Notes: generated from the sequence alone by a model not told the origin. A stretch of 7,364 nt of DNA from Alphaproteobacteria bacterium (GCA_002401545.1 NVTJ01000096.1:2542-9905); one strand, 5' to 3'. Positions 1-7,046 are shown, counted from the stretch's first letter. Translations and numbers: made by a program.

Positions 1-1139
1 GTTCCATTCTAGAGCCTGCCACGGGGGAAGGTTATGGCCGTGACCCCCGCTCCACCGCCAAGCGTGCCGAAGAGTATCTGAAATATACCGGTATTGGTGA
101 CACGGCCTATTTCGGGCCCGAGCCTGAATTCTTCATGTTTGATGATGTGAAATTCAGTGTGGATTACAATGGTGCCTCATACAGGCTTGATGATATTGAA
201 GGCCCCTATAATTCAAATCGTCAGGAAGAATATGGCAATCAGGGTCACCGGCCATCGGTTAAGGGGGGTTACTTCCCGGTTGCTCCGGTTGACAGCTGTG
301 CCAATATTCGCGGTGAAATGGTCACGATCATGAAAGAGCTTGGCCTGCCCATGGACAAGCATCACCATGAGGTCGCCCCGTCCCAGCATGAGCTTGGCAT
401 GATGTTCGGTACTCTGGTTCAGACCGCCGACCGCATACAGATCAATAAATATGTCACTCATCAGGTGGCTCATGAGCATGGCAAAACGGCAACTTTCATG
501 CCCAAGCCCATTGCCGAAGACAACGGCAGCGGTATGCATGTTCATCAGTCAATCTGGAGGGATGGCGAGCCTTTATTCGCCGGTAGCGGCTATGCGGATC
601 TGTCCGACACGGCGTTATATTATATTGGCGGCATTATCAAACACGCCAAGGCCCTGAACGCCTTTACCAATGCCTCCACCAATAGCTACAAGCGTCTGGT
701 ACCGGGGTTTGAAGCGCCTGTTCTGCTGGCTTATTCCGCCCGCAACCGGTCTGCCTCCTGCCGTATTCCCTACAGCACAAGTCCGAAAGGCAAACGGGTT
801 GAAATCCGTTTCCCCGACCCGACAGCAAACCCGTATCTGGCTTTCTCTGCCATGTTGATGGCCGGCCTTGACGGGATCGAGAATAAAATCCATCCCGGTG
901 ATGCCATGGATAAAGATCTTTATGCCCTGCCACCGGAAGAACTGAAAGAAGTGCCGACGGTCGCGGCCTCCCTTGAGGAAGCTCTGGCCGCATTGGACGG
1001 GGACCGCGAATTCCTGAAAAAAGGTGATGTCTTCACCGATGATCAGATCGATGCCTATATGGTACTGAAACAGGAAGATATTGACATCGTAAAAGTGCTT
1101 CCTCATCCTGCAGAATTCAAACTTTATTATTCTGTCTGA
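1..1139 (+). CDS. glnA: Glutamine synthetase, type I (GlnA), 5'-truncated by the window edge
   Basis: Makes glutamine from glutamate, ammonia and ATP in the cytoplasm; central ammonium-assimilation enzyme, dodecameric in this family. The frame is open from base 3, so about 378 residues are visible and roughly 90 N-terminal residues of the usual ~470 are missing. Seen motifs, in order: the TGEGYGRDPRSTA stretch and FGPEPEFF (metal-binding glutamates), HEVAPSQHELG (further metal/substrate glutamates), GSGMHVHQS (ATP-binding histidine loop), SARNRSASCRIP (substrate arginines), KRVEIRFPDPTANPY, and DLYALPPEE. The tyrosine of that last motif, codon 921-923, matches the adenylylation site (Tyr397 in E. 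coli), so activity is probably controlled by GlnE adenylylation and PII signalling; this is family knowledge, not shown here. The internal ATG at 135 is not the start, because conserved sequence continues upstream of it. The gene is followed by strong terminators, so it looks like the last gene of its transcript. Identification is secure. Confidence 0.97.
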   Translation, partial: SILEPATGEGYGRDPRSTAKRAEEYLKYTGIGDTAYFGPEPEFFMFDDVKFSVDYNGASYRLDDIEGPYNSNRQEEYGNQGHRPSVKGGYFPVAPVDSCANIRGEMVTIMKELGLPMDKHHHEVAPSQHELGMMFGTLVQTADRIQINKYVTHQVAHEHGKTATFMPKPIAEDNGSGMHVHQSIWRDGEPLFAGSGYADLSDTALYYIGGIIKHAKALNAFTNASTNSYKRLVPGFEAPVLLAYSARNRSASCRIPYSTSPKGKRVEIRFPDPTANPYLAFSAMLMAGLDGIENKIHPGDAMDKDLYALPPEELKEVPTVAASLEEALAALDGDREFLKKGDVFTDDQIDAYMVLKQEDIDIVKVLPHPAEFKLYYSV

Positions 1140-1142
1140 TTT

Positions 1143-1163
1143 TGACTTAGAAAGTCATTTTTT
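1143..1163 (+). terminator. Weak first hairpin of a tandem terminator after glnA
   Basis: TGACTT and AAGTCA (1143-1148 and 1152-1157) form a perfect 6-bp stem with a 3-base AGA loop, followed directly by six T (1158-1163). The stem is short and AT-rich, so alone it would be a leaky terminator. It begins three bases after the glnA stop codon. Confidence 0.5.
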
Positions 1164-1165
1164 AG

Positions 1166-1194
1166 TCCCTGGCCTTCTGGCCGGGGATTTTTTT
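1166..1194 (+). terminator. Strong intrinsic terminator of glnA
   Basis: TCCCTGGCC (1166-1174) pairs with GGCCGGGGA (1179-1187) over 9 bp with a single T-G wobble, a TTCT tetraloop and a seven-T tract (1188-1194). This is a textbook rho-independent terminator for + strand transcription. It should isolate glnA from the genes downstream. Confidence 0.92.
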
Positions 1195-1217
1195 ATGGGA
1201 CAATTGTCTTTCCATAA
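1193..1217. repeat. Imperfect inverted repeat with a 10-bp perfect palindrome core
   Basis: The outer arms TTATGG (1193-1198) and CCATAA (1212-1217) are perfect complements. Between them lies the perfect palindrome GACAATTGTC (1199-1208), with three extra T (1209-1211) unpaired on the right side. It starts within the T tract of the glnA terminator and ends about 60 bases before the next gene. It could be a regulator-binding site for the downstream gene or an extra 3' RNA structure; the sequence does not decide. I found no convincing -35/-10 pair in the rest of this 138-base gap. Confidence 0.4.
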
Positions 1218-1277
1218 GTCATATGTTAATTTTTTCGAATCATACTCAATACCCTAACAACGGGAAGAATCGGGCCT

Positions 1278-1814
1278 TTGGTACATTTTAAGGAATATCA
1301 GAATAAAGTGAAGGGCGAGAATATCAATTTTCAGACTTTGCTGGCAACGGACTATCTGAACCATTTCAATGAAGTGCATATGCTGATAGATATGTTGCCT
1401 TCAATGCCGGATTGCATAGAGGACATTCGGGAATGGCGGCCAAAAAGTTATCAGGAGCATTTCAGGGACAGTGTTTTTGCTGCAAAAGATCTGGCCATTG
1501 AAGCTTACGCCTATTCCCCGGATGAATACCGTCTGCCTTTTGAAGAAACGGTTGCCCGGATGGATGACCTAGTTTTACAAACCATGGATAAGGTTGAAAC
1601 GCTCATCACTCAGGATGATATGGGCGCCCTGCAAAAGGTTGTTGAGGATTATGCGCCCAAAATGATTGCATTGATTGAGAAATGCGGCTCCATCATTAAC
1701 GGTGAAAAACATGTGACCCATCAGAATAGTATTGACCAGTATTTTGACACTGATGAAGACAAGCTGGATGGTGAGGACCTGGACCAAAGTACAATTGATG
1801 ATCTTTTTGGCTAG
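1278..1814 (+). CDS. Uncharacterised helical protein with acidic tail; possible CheZ-like response-regulator phosphatase
   Basis: I do not recognise this 178-aa protein with certainty. Residues ~18-140 look like a series of amphipathic helices without signal peptide or membrane segment, so it is probably a soluble cytoplasmic helical bundle. Residues ~141-168 are a polar, acidic, probably flexible linker. The last ten residues (169-178, DQSTIDDLFG) resemble the C-terminal CheY-binding peptide of CheZ and the FliM N-terminal CheY-binding motif (SQ-x-x-I-D-x-L). Residues 97-101 (DLVLQ) have the D-x-x-x-Q spacing of the CheZ catalytic pair. From this I infer a protein that docks on a CheY-like receiver, possibly as a phosphatase; the match is short and not proof. 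The start is uncertain: TTG at 1278 has GGGAAG ten bases upstream; the GTG at 1308 is the main alternative, and no in-frame ATG lies between the upstream stop (1227-1229) and 1278. No chemotaxis gene is next to it. Confidence 0.75.
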   Translation: MVHFKEYQNKVKGENINFQTLLATDYLNHFNEVHMLIDMLPSMPDCIEDIREWRPKSYQEHFRDSVFAAKDLAIEAYAYSPDEYRLPFEETVARMDDLVLQTMDKVETLITQDDMGALQKVVEDYAPKMIALIEKCGSIINGEKHVTHQNSIDQYFDTDEDKLDGEDLDQSTIDDLFG

Positions 1815-1858
1815 GGTCTGTGTTAATCAAGCGGTAGTATTGCCCCTAACCCTTTTCC

Positions 1859-4702
1859 ATGAATTTTGGCAAGATGAAAAATATTTCCAACAGAGCTGTG
1901 CAAACGTCCAGCCGGGTGCGGGCGGTTCTTGGCCCGACCAATACCGGCAAGACCCATCTGGCGGTGGAACGTATGCTGGGTCATGCGACGGGCATGATCG
2001 GATTGCCGCTGCGTCTGCTGGCGCGGGAGATATATGACCGTATCGTCAGTTCGCCGCAAAATCCGGCGGGTAAAAATACGGTTGCCCTGATCACGGGGGA
2101 GGAGAAGATCATTCCGCGAAATCCCCGCTGGTGGGTATGCACTGTGGAAAGTATGCCTATTGAGAAAACTGTCGCCTTTCTCGCAGTTGATGAAATTCAG
2201 CTGGCGGCGGATGAGGTGCGGGGGCATGTCTTTACTGACCGTCTGATGCGGGCCAGAGGGACGCAGGAGACCATGTTTCTCGGTTCCGAGATCATCGCGC
2301 CGCTCATACGCCGTTTTGTGCCTGATGTGGAATTTGTCACCCGTCCACGATTTTCCGAACTGATCTATACCGATCCCAAGAAGCTCACCCGTCTGCACCG
2401 GCGCACGGCTCTGGTCACTTTTTCAGCACATAATGTTTATGGCTATGCGGAGATGCTGCGCCGCGCTAAGGGCGGGGTGGCGGTGGTGATGGGAAGCTTA
2501 AGTCCCCGCACCCGTAACAAACAGGTAGAGCTGTATCAGAATGGTGACGTGGATTTTCTGGTGGCGACCGACGCTATCGGCATGGGGCTTAACATGGATA
2601 TTGACCATATTTGTTTTGCCGGGACCGCCAAATTTGACGGGCGGCGTATGCGAAATTTAACCCCATCCGAAGTGGGCCAGATTGCGGGCCGGGCCGGACG
2701 CTATATGAATGATGGCAGCTTTGGCTGTCTCATGAACGGGTCTGATATGCAGACGGGTCTCAGCGATGAGATGATCTTTGCGGTGGAAAATCATCAATTT
2801 GCCCCGCTCCCTGTCCTGCAATGGCGAAATACATCACTGGATTACAGTCACCCGACGGCACTGATTCGTTCTCTTGATGCCGCGCCGGAACGAAAAGGGC
2901 TCGTTCGGACCATGGAGAATATAGATTTGACGTCATTACGCCACTTGATAAATGAGCCGGATATTCGCCCTCTTCTGGGCGGGCCTGCGGCCTTGAAAAA
3001 CCTGTGGCAGGTCTGTCAGATACCCGACTTTCCCAAGGTCTCGGACGAGGGGCATATGCAACTGCTGTCCCGTATATATCGGCAGACTTCTGCAGAGTGT
3101 GGCATCCTTGACCCGGATTGGCTCATCGGGGAAATCAGCCCTCTTGACAAGTATAAAGGCGATGTGGATACCCTGTCGGCGCGCATAGCCCATATCAGGA
3201 CATGGACCTATATTTCACATCGATCAGCCTGGTTTGACGATGCAAAATATTGGCAGGAAATGACAAGAGATATTGAAGATCGCCTGTCAGATGCGTTACA
3301 TGAACGTCTGACGCATCGCTTTGTGGATCGGCGTATGTCGTATTTGATGAGAGAATTACGCCAAAAAGGAAGTTTAATGGCAAATATTGATGAAGATGGC
3401 AGCATATATGTGGAAGGCCATTTTATCGGCACGCTGGAGGGATTTCAGTTTAAAGAGGACGCCGCCGCTTATGGTGAGGACAGCAAGATACTCCGCGCCG
3501 CCGCCGACAAGGTTCTGGCACAGGAAATCGGGAATAAAGCCGATGAGCTGACTCAGGCGGGGGACGGTGAACTGAGCCTGATTATGGGTGATCCCATGAC
3601 CCGTTCGACAATCAATTGGCGCGGTATTGCCATTGCCCGTGTGGAGAAGGGCGAGGCTATCCTGACTCCTAAAGCCATCGTGACCCCGACACCTGTATTA
3701 CAGGGCGACATTCTGGCGCAGGTGCAGGCCCGTCTTGACCGCTGGCTGGCGGCTCATGTGGGTGAAATACTGACCCCGCTCTTTGCCCTGCAGGAAGCGG
3801 TGAATGGTGCCAGGGATGCTGAAGGCAAGGATATGATCGACGGCATGGCCCGGGGCATCGCCTTTCAGATGCTGGAAAAGCTAGGTACCATCCCGCGCCG
3901 GATGATCGCCCGTGATTTTCGCGGAGTGGAACGGGAAGGCCGCTTTCAGTTAAAACAGCTTGGCATCTGGCTCGGCTCGGCCAGTCTTTATATTCCAAGT
4001 CTGTTGAAACCGGCGCCGGCCCAGTTGCGCTTGTTTCTCTGGGCATTATTTAATGATATGGACCATCTGCCGGATATTCCGGTGGCTGGCCTGTGCACCA
4101 TCACTATTGACCAGAATGCGCCGCGCACATTTTATGAAGTATCCGGATACCGGGTGGTGGGCAAAAATGCGGTACGGCTTGATATGCTGGAACGGTTGGC
4201 CAATGCGGCCCGTGAAACTTCCCTGAAGGGGCCGTTTCCGGCGGACCCTGACCTGATGAGCCTTGTGGGCACCAGCGGCGATGATTTTGTGGAAATCATG
4301 ACCTATTTGGGCTATGTCCATAAAGAATACAGCCCGGAAGAGGCGGTAAAAATAGCCGGGGACCGCGCCGCCAGGGAAGCAGAAGCCGCCCCGAAAGAAG
4401 ATATTAAGCCGGAGAGTGCCGAAGCCGCAGTTGAAGAAGTCAAAACGGAAGAAAAGCCTGAAGAGCCAGGTGAAGAACCGACTGAACCGGAAAAAATCTT
4501 CTTGTTTCATCATCAGCCTTATCAGAAACCGCAACAGCGCGGCCCGAGGAAAGTCTTTAAAGACGGCGCAAAGGGCAAGCCTGTCAAGGCGAAGAAATTT
4601 GCCGGAAAAAAGAAAGTGGCCCGAAAAGCCGTTGCTCTTGATCCTCATAATCCTTTTGCGTCACTGGCGGGGCTTAAAGATCAACTTAAATCCAGGAAAT
4701 AA
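1859..4702 (+). CDS. Suv3-like SF2 ATP-dependent RNA helicase
   Basis: A 947-aa helicase of superfamily 2, related to mitochondrial Suv3 and widespread in Alphaproteobacteria; expected to unwind or remodel structured RNA in the cytoplasm using ATP. Seen motifs: Walker A GPTNTGKTH (25-33), motif Ia PLRLLARE (50-57), Walker B as DEIQ (111-114), GSE (142-144, motif III position), ATDAIGMGLN (236-245, motif V) and QIAGRAGR (274-281, motif VI with arginine finger). All helicase motifs are intact. Residues ~300-835 hold the long family C-terminal region. After it comes a glutamate/proline-rich acidic tract (~838-879), a lysine/arginine-rich tract (~883-927) and a conserved-looking end, DPHNPFASLAGLK. 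The start at ATG 1859 is the most upstream ATG in frame (stop at 1835-1837) but has no clear Shine-Dalgarno; ATG 1874 would remove only five residues. It begins 44 bases after the preceding gene without a terminator between them, so co-transcription is possible. Suv3 partners with PNPase in mitochondria; a like role here is inference. Confidence 0.93.
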   Translation: MNFGKMKNISNRAVQTSSRVRAVLGPTNTGKTHLAVERMLGHATGMIGLPLRLLAREIYDRIVSSPQNPAGKNTVALITGEEKIIPRNPRWWVCTVESMPIEKTVAFLAVDEIQLAADEVRGHVFTDRLMRARGTQETMFLGSEIIAPLIRRFVPDVEFVTRPRFSELIYTDPKKLTRLHRRTALVTFSAHNVYGYAEMLRRAKGGVAVVMGSLSPRTRNKQVELYQNGDVDFLVATDAIGMGLNMDIDHICFAGTAKFDGRRMRNLTPSEVGQIAGRAGRYMNDGSFGCLMNGSDMQTGLSDEMIFAVENHQFAPLPVLQWRNTSLDYSHPTALIRSLDAAPERKGLVRTMENIDLTSLRHLINEPDIRPLLGGPAALKNLWQVCQIPDFPKVSDEGHMQLLSRIYRQTSAECGILDPDWLIGEISPLDKYKGDVDTLSARIAHIRTWTYISHRSAWFDDAKYWQEMTRDIEDRLSDALHERLTHRFVDRRMSYLMRELRQKGSLMANIDEDGSIYVEGHFIGTLEGFQFKEDAAAYGEDSKILRAAADKVLAQEIGNKADELTQAGDGELSLIMGDPMTRSTINWRGIAIARVEKGEAILTPKAIVTPTPVLQGDILAQVQARLDRWLAAHVGEILTPLFALQEAVNGARDAEGKDMIDGMARGIAFQMLEKLGTIPRRMIARDFRGVEREGRFQLKQLGIWLGSASLYIPSLLKPAPAQLRLFLWALFNDMDHLPDIPVAGLCTITIDQNAPRTFYEVSGYRVVGKNAVRLDMLERLANAARETSLKGPFPADPDLMSLVGTSGDDFVEIMTYLGYVHKEYSPEEAVKIAGDRAAREAEAAPKEDIKPESAEAAVEEVKTEEKPEEPGEEPTEPEKIFLFHHQPYQKPQQRGPRKVFKDGAKGKPVKAKKFAGKKKVARKAVALDPHNPFASLAGLKDQLKSRK

Positions 4703-5097
4703 TGGAAAATAAAAAACCGGATAATCAGCGCATCGACATCTGGCTGTGGCATGCCCGTTTTTTCAAGACACGATCTTTATCGACTAAAATAGTCCGGGCC
4801 GGGAAAGTCCGTCTTAATGGCCAGAAAATCACCAAGGCCAAAACGCCCGTGGTGGTGGGCGATATTTTGACCTTTCCACAGGCTAATATCATCCGCATAG
4901 CAGAGGTCCTGTGTTTTAACGTGCGGCGCGGTCCGGCCCCGGAAGCACAATTGCTCTATCATGACAAGACACCGCCACCGGAAGAAATCCAGAAAGCAGA
5001 AAAATCCATCGTTGCCCGCCGGGACAGGGGCGCGGGCCGTCCGACGAAATCCGAACGCCGCGCCACGGATAAATTGAAAAATATATTCCCTGATTGA
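4702..5097 (+). CDS. Hsp15-like RNA-binding S4-domain protein
   Basis: This 131-aa basic protein has an S4 RNA-binding domain at about residues 10-56, beginning RIDIWLWHARFFKTRS and including the typical AGKVRLNG turn, followed by a charged C-terminal tail with GRPTKSERR as in HslR/Hsp15 proteins. Hsp15 binds free 50S subunits that carry a stalled nascent chain and helps recycle them; that role is known for E. coli HslR and is assumed here by similarity. The start codon overlaps the helicase stop codon by one base (TAATG), with AGGA four bases upstream inside the helicase gene, so the two are almost certainly translationally coupled. The helicase plus S4 pair is a familiar alphaproteobacterial arrangement. 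The length is normal and nothing is missing. I do not give the symbol hslR because orthology cannot be checked here. Confidence 0.9.
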   Translation: MENKKPDNQRIDIWLWHARFFKTRSLSTKIVRAGKVRLNGQKITKAKTPVVVGDILTFPQANIIRIAEVLCFNVRRGPAPEAQLLYHDKTPPPEEIQKAEKSIVARRDRGAGRPTKSERRATDKLKNIFPD

Positions 5098-5138
5098 TCT
5101 GTCCGGCCTTCCTGTGCCATGCTGAGTAAATTTTTTTC

Positions 5139-5147
5139 AGGAGGTGA
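5139..5147 (+). promoter_or_regulatory. Strong Shine-Dalgarno that sets the amidohydrolase start
   Basis: AGGAGGTGA is a nine-base perfect complement to the 3' end of bacterial 16S rRNA, with the AGGAGG core ending four bases before ATG 5149. It selects this ATG over the in-frame ATG at 5119, which has no comparable site. Confidence 0.88.
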
Positions 5148-5148
5148 C

Positions 5149-6411
5149 ATGGGCAGAACCGGATTATTCTGGCTGATTTTATTGGTCATGGCGTCATGGG
5201 CAGGGTTAAGCCATGCCACGCCTAAAAAGCAGGAAGTGGTGAAAAATATCACGCTTGTTCATGCGGGGGTTTTGCTGGCCGTACCGGGGCAACCGCCTCT
5301 CATGGAACAAACCATCGTTATCGAAGGCAGGAAAATCAGGGAAATCCGGCCCGGCTATATTACCGGTGCTGATCTCATGATGCCCTATGCGAAGATTATT
5401 GATCTGAAAGATGAATTTGTCATGCCGGGGCTTATGGATATGCATGTCCATCTGACCTTGATGAAGGGCGATGATATCAAGGCCGACGATATGGCTCTGG
5501 AGGGGGTTATTAACGCGAGAAAGACCTTAATGGCGGGTTTTACCACAGTGCGGGATCTGGGGGCCAGGGGCAATGTTATTTTCAAGCTTCGCGACCGGAT
5601 CAGTGAGGGGCAGATTGATGGCCCGCGTATTTTTGCCGCCGGGCAGATCATCGGGGTTGGCCGCCCGGACGGGGGTATGGAATGCAACGGCCCGGAAAGC
5701 TGCCGCCGGACAACCCGCAGCCTGATCAGCAGCGGGGCCGACTGGATTAAAATCTATGCCTCCTGCAGCGGCAGTAAATTCTGTTCTGATCAGGATGGTG
5801 CGCCAATGTTTTTTGAGGATGAAATCGAGGCGGTGATCGGGGTGGCCAAAAAATACGGCATTAAGGTGGCGGCTCATTCGCACCCGCGGGACAGCGCTCT
5901 TTTTGTGTTGAAATACGGGGTATCCTCCATCGAACATGGCTCCTTTATGAATGACAAGGCATTAAAGGCCATGAAAAAGCAGGGGGTTTATTTTGTCCCC
6001 ACCCTGTCGGTGCATGATATGCTGGAAAAGCTCAAATCGGACGGCAAGGTTAAGGGGCGTATGCTGGCTCATAATGATGCTTTCCTGAAAATACATCCGC
6101 AAACCATCATGAGGGCTTACAGGAAAGGCGTGAAGATGGCCACCGGCAGTGATGCGGGGATTGTGCCGCACGGTAAAAATTATCGTGAGCTGGAGCGTTT
6201 CGTTGATCTGGGAATTTCGCCGATGGACGCCTTAAAAATGGCGACGGTGAACGGGGCAGACCTTCTGGGCCGGACACAGGAGCTTGGTACGGTGGCGGCC
6301 GGGAAATTTGCCGACATCATAGCCCTGTCCGCAGATCCCTTGCAGGATATTTATAATATTGAAAAAATTGTCTTTGTCATGAAGGAGGGCAAAATTTATA
6401 AAAAGGAATAA
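5149..6411 (+). CDS. Exported metal-dependent amidohydrolase (Xaa-Pro dipeptidase/imidazolonepropionase-like)
   Basis: A 420-aa amidohydrolase-superfamily enzyme, likely a binuclear-zinc peptidase or amidase acting in the periplasm. Residues 1-23 are a signal peptide: short basic start, hydrophobic core, cleavage expected after SHA (23). Metal ligands are all visible: H99 and H101 in the MDMHVHL motif, K201 in DWIKIYAS (probably carboxylated), H243 in AAHSH, H263 in SIEHG, and D335 in ATGSDAG. The family ending GxxLLGR...LGTVAAGKFADIIAL is also present. The subgroup includes enzymes long annotated as prolidases, some of which cleave C-terminal residues from dipeptides, so the exact substrate cannot be read from the sequence. 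Unusual: four cysteines in two C-x5-C pairs (179/185 and 206/212) flank the active-site lysine and may form disulfides in the periplasm. The start is set by the strong Shine-Dalgarno; beginning at 5119 would add ten residues in front of the signal peptide. It lies 51 bases after the S4 gene with no clear terminator between. Confidence 0.9.
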   Translation: MGRTGLFWLILLVMASWAGLSHATPKKQEVVKNITLVHAGVLLAVPGQPPLMEQTIVIEGRKIREIRPGYITGADLMMPYAKIIDLKDEFVMPGLMDMHVHLTLMKGDDIKADDMALEGVINARKTLMAGFTTVRDLGARGNVIFKLRDRISEGQIDGPRIFAAGQIIGVGRPDGGMECNGPESCRRTTRSLISSGADWIKIYASCSGSKFCSDQDGAPMFFEDEIEAVIGVAKKYGIKVAAHSHPRDSALFVLKYGVSSIEHGSFMNDKALKAMKKQGVYFVPTLSVHDMLEKLKSDGKVKGRMLAHNDAFLKIHPQTIMRAYRKGVKMATGSDAGIVPHGKNYRELERFVDLGISPMDALKMATVNGADLLGRTQELGTVAAGKFADIIALSADPLQDIYNIEKIVFVMKEGKIYKKE

Positions 6412-6419
6412 TTCTATCT

Positions 6420-6433
6420 ATATTTTAAAATAT
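6420..6433. repeat. 14-bp perfect AT-only palindrome
   Basis: ATATTTTAAAATAT is perfectly self-complementary and lies in the 84-base gap between the amidohydrolase and the aspartic protease. Being made only of A and T, it would form a very weak hairpin and has no following T tract, so it is not a normal terminator. It may be chance in an AT-rich spacer. A TATACT hexamer follows at 6451-6456 and could be a -10 box, but has no recognisable -35 at a proper distance. Confidence 0.3.
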
Positions 6434-6495
6434 CGTTAAATTTCTTATTCTATACTGGGCAGCTTGACAGAACCCATGACCCTACGGGAAGAGCG

Positions 6496-7026
6496 ATGAT
6501 CAGCCCCGCAAAGATTCTTTTACTGGCTTTATTGGCCACCGCCTTTGTTGCCTATTTTGGTGAAAAATTCACAGCGCTTACCGGCGAGGTGATATCAAGA
6601 CGGACACAGGCGTCCGGTAATGGCCCCCGCTATGCACAAAGCAACTGGGCGAATGGCGGGGATGTCTATATTCCCATGAGCCGGGATGGTCATTATTGGG
6701 CGACCCTTGAGGTTAACGGGACACCGGTTCGCTTTGTGGTGGATACCGGGGCCAGCCATATTTCCCTGAGTTATGAAGATGCGGCGCAGGCGGGGCTTGA
6801 TCCGGCGGCATTGACATATGACCGGGTTTTCAAGACGGCGGGCGGGGTGAGCCGCAAGGCAATGGTCACTCTTGACAGTCTGTCTCTGGAGTCTATTGAA
6901 ATATCCCATATTACCGCCTCTGTATCACAAAGGGGTCAGATGAATATTTCCCTGCTGGGGATGAATTTTCTCAGTAAACTGTCCGGCTTCAATGTGGAAA
7001 ATAATCAGATGATTTTAAAACCTTGA
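6496..7026 (+). CDS. Membrane-anchored retropepsin-like aspartic protease (clan AA, TIGR02281-type)
   Basis: A 176-aa single-domain protease. Residues ~4-21 form one hydrophobic helix (KILLLALLATAFVAYF), expected to anchor the protein in the inner membrane with the rest in the periplasm. A linker of about 40 polar residues leads to the catalytic domain. The active-site motif VVDTGAS (D83-T84-G85) is intact, preceded by the typical strand YWATLEVNGTPVRF (67-80), and the closing motif is LLGMNFLSKL (153-162) followed by the final strands. One DTG per chain means that, as in retroviral proteases, two chains must pair to form the active site. The length suits this bacterial family. Its substrate is unknown. 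ATG 6496 has GGGAAGAG just upstream and places the anchor right at the N-terminus, supporting this start. Whether it shares a transcript with the amidohydrolase before it is open. Confidence 0.9.
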   Translation: MISPAKILLLALLATAFVAYFGEKFTALTGEVISRRTQASGNGPRYAQSNWANGGDVYIPMSRDGHYWATLEVNGTPVRFVVDTGASHISLSYEDAAQAGLDPAALTYDRVFKTAGGVSRKAMVTLDSLSLESIEISHITASVSQRGQMNISLLGMNFLSKLSGFNVENNQMILKP

Positions 7027-7046
7027 ACCTTCGCGCCAATATAATA

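Noticed and set aside
615..1106. 163-codon open frame on the - strand inside glnA
   Set aside because: It is a shadow of the well-conserved glutamine synthetase frame; its product shows no recognisable family features.
1204..1231. TTGTCT ... TTAATT as a promoter for the 1278 gene
   Set aside because: Only four of six and three of six matches with a 16-bp spacer; such pairs are common by chance in AT-rich gaps.
1732..2037. 101-codon + strand open frame bridging the CheZ-like gene and the helicase
   Set aside because: It overlaps two better-supported genes and reads the helicase P-loop region out of frame.
1823..2398. 191-codon open frame on the - strand over the helicase 5' end
   Set aside because: It overlaps the Walker A and B region of the helicase, which is clearly the real coding frame, and has no family features of its own.
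4046..4648. 200-codon open frame on the - strand over the helicase 3' end
   Set aside because: Its phenylalanine/arginine-rich product is the antisense of the Glu/Lys-rich helicase tail, a typical artefact of that composition.
4416..4712. 98-codon + strand open frame in the helicase tail
   Set aside because: Frame-shifted reading of the Glu/Lys-rich tail; no Shine-Dalgarno and no recognisable domain.
6464..6469. Perfect TTGACA hexamer upstream of the aspartic protease
   Set aside because: No -10-like sequence at 16-18 bases downstream; the right distance falls on the Shine-Dalgarno and start codon.
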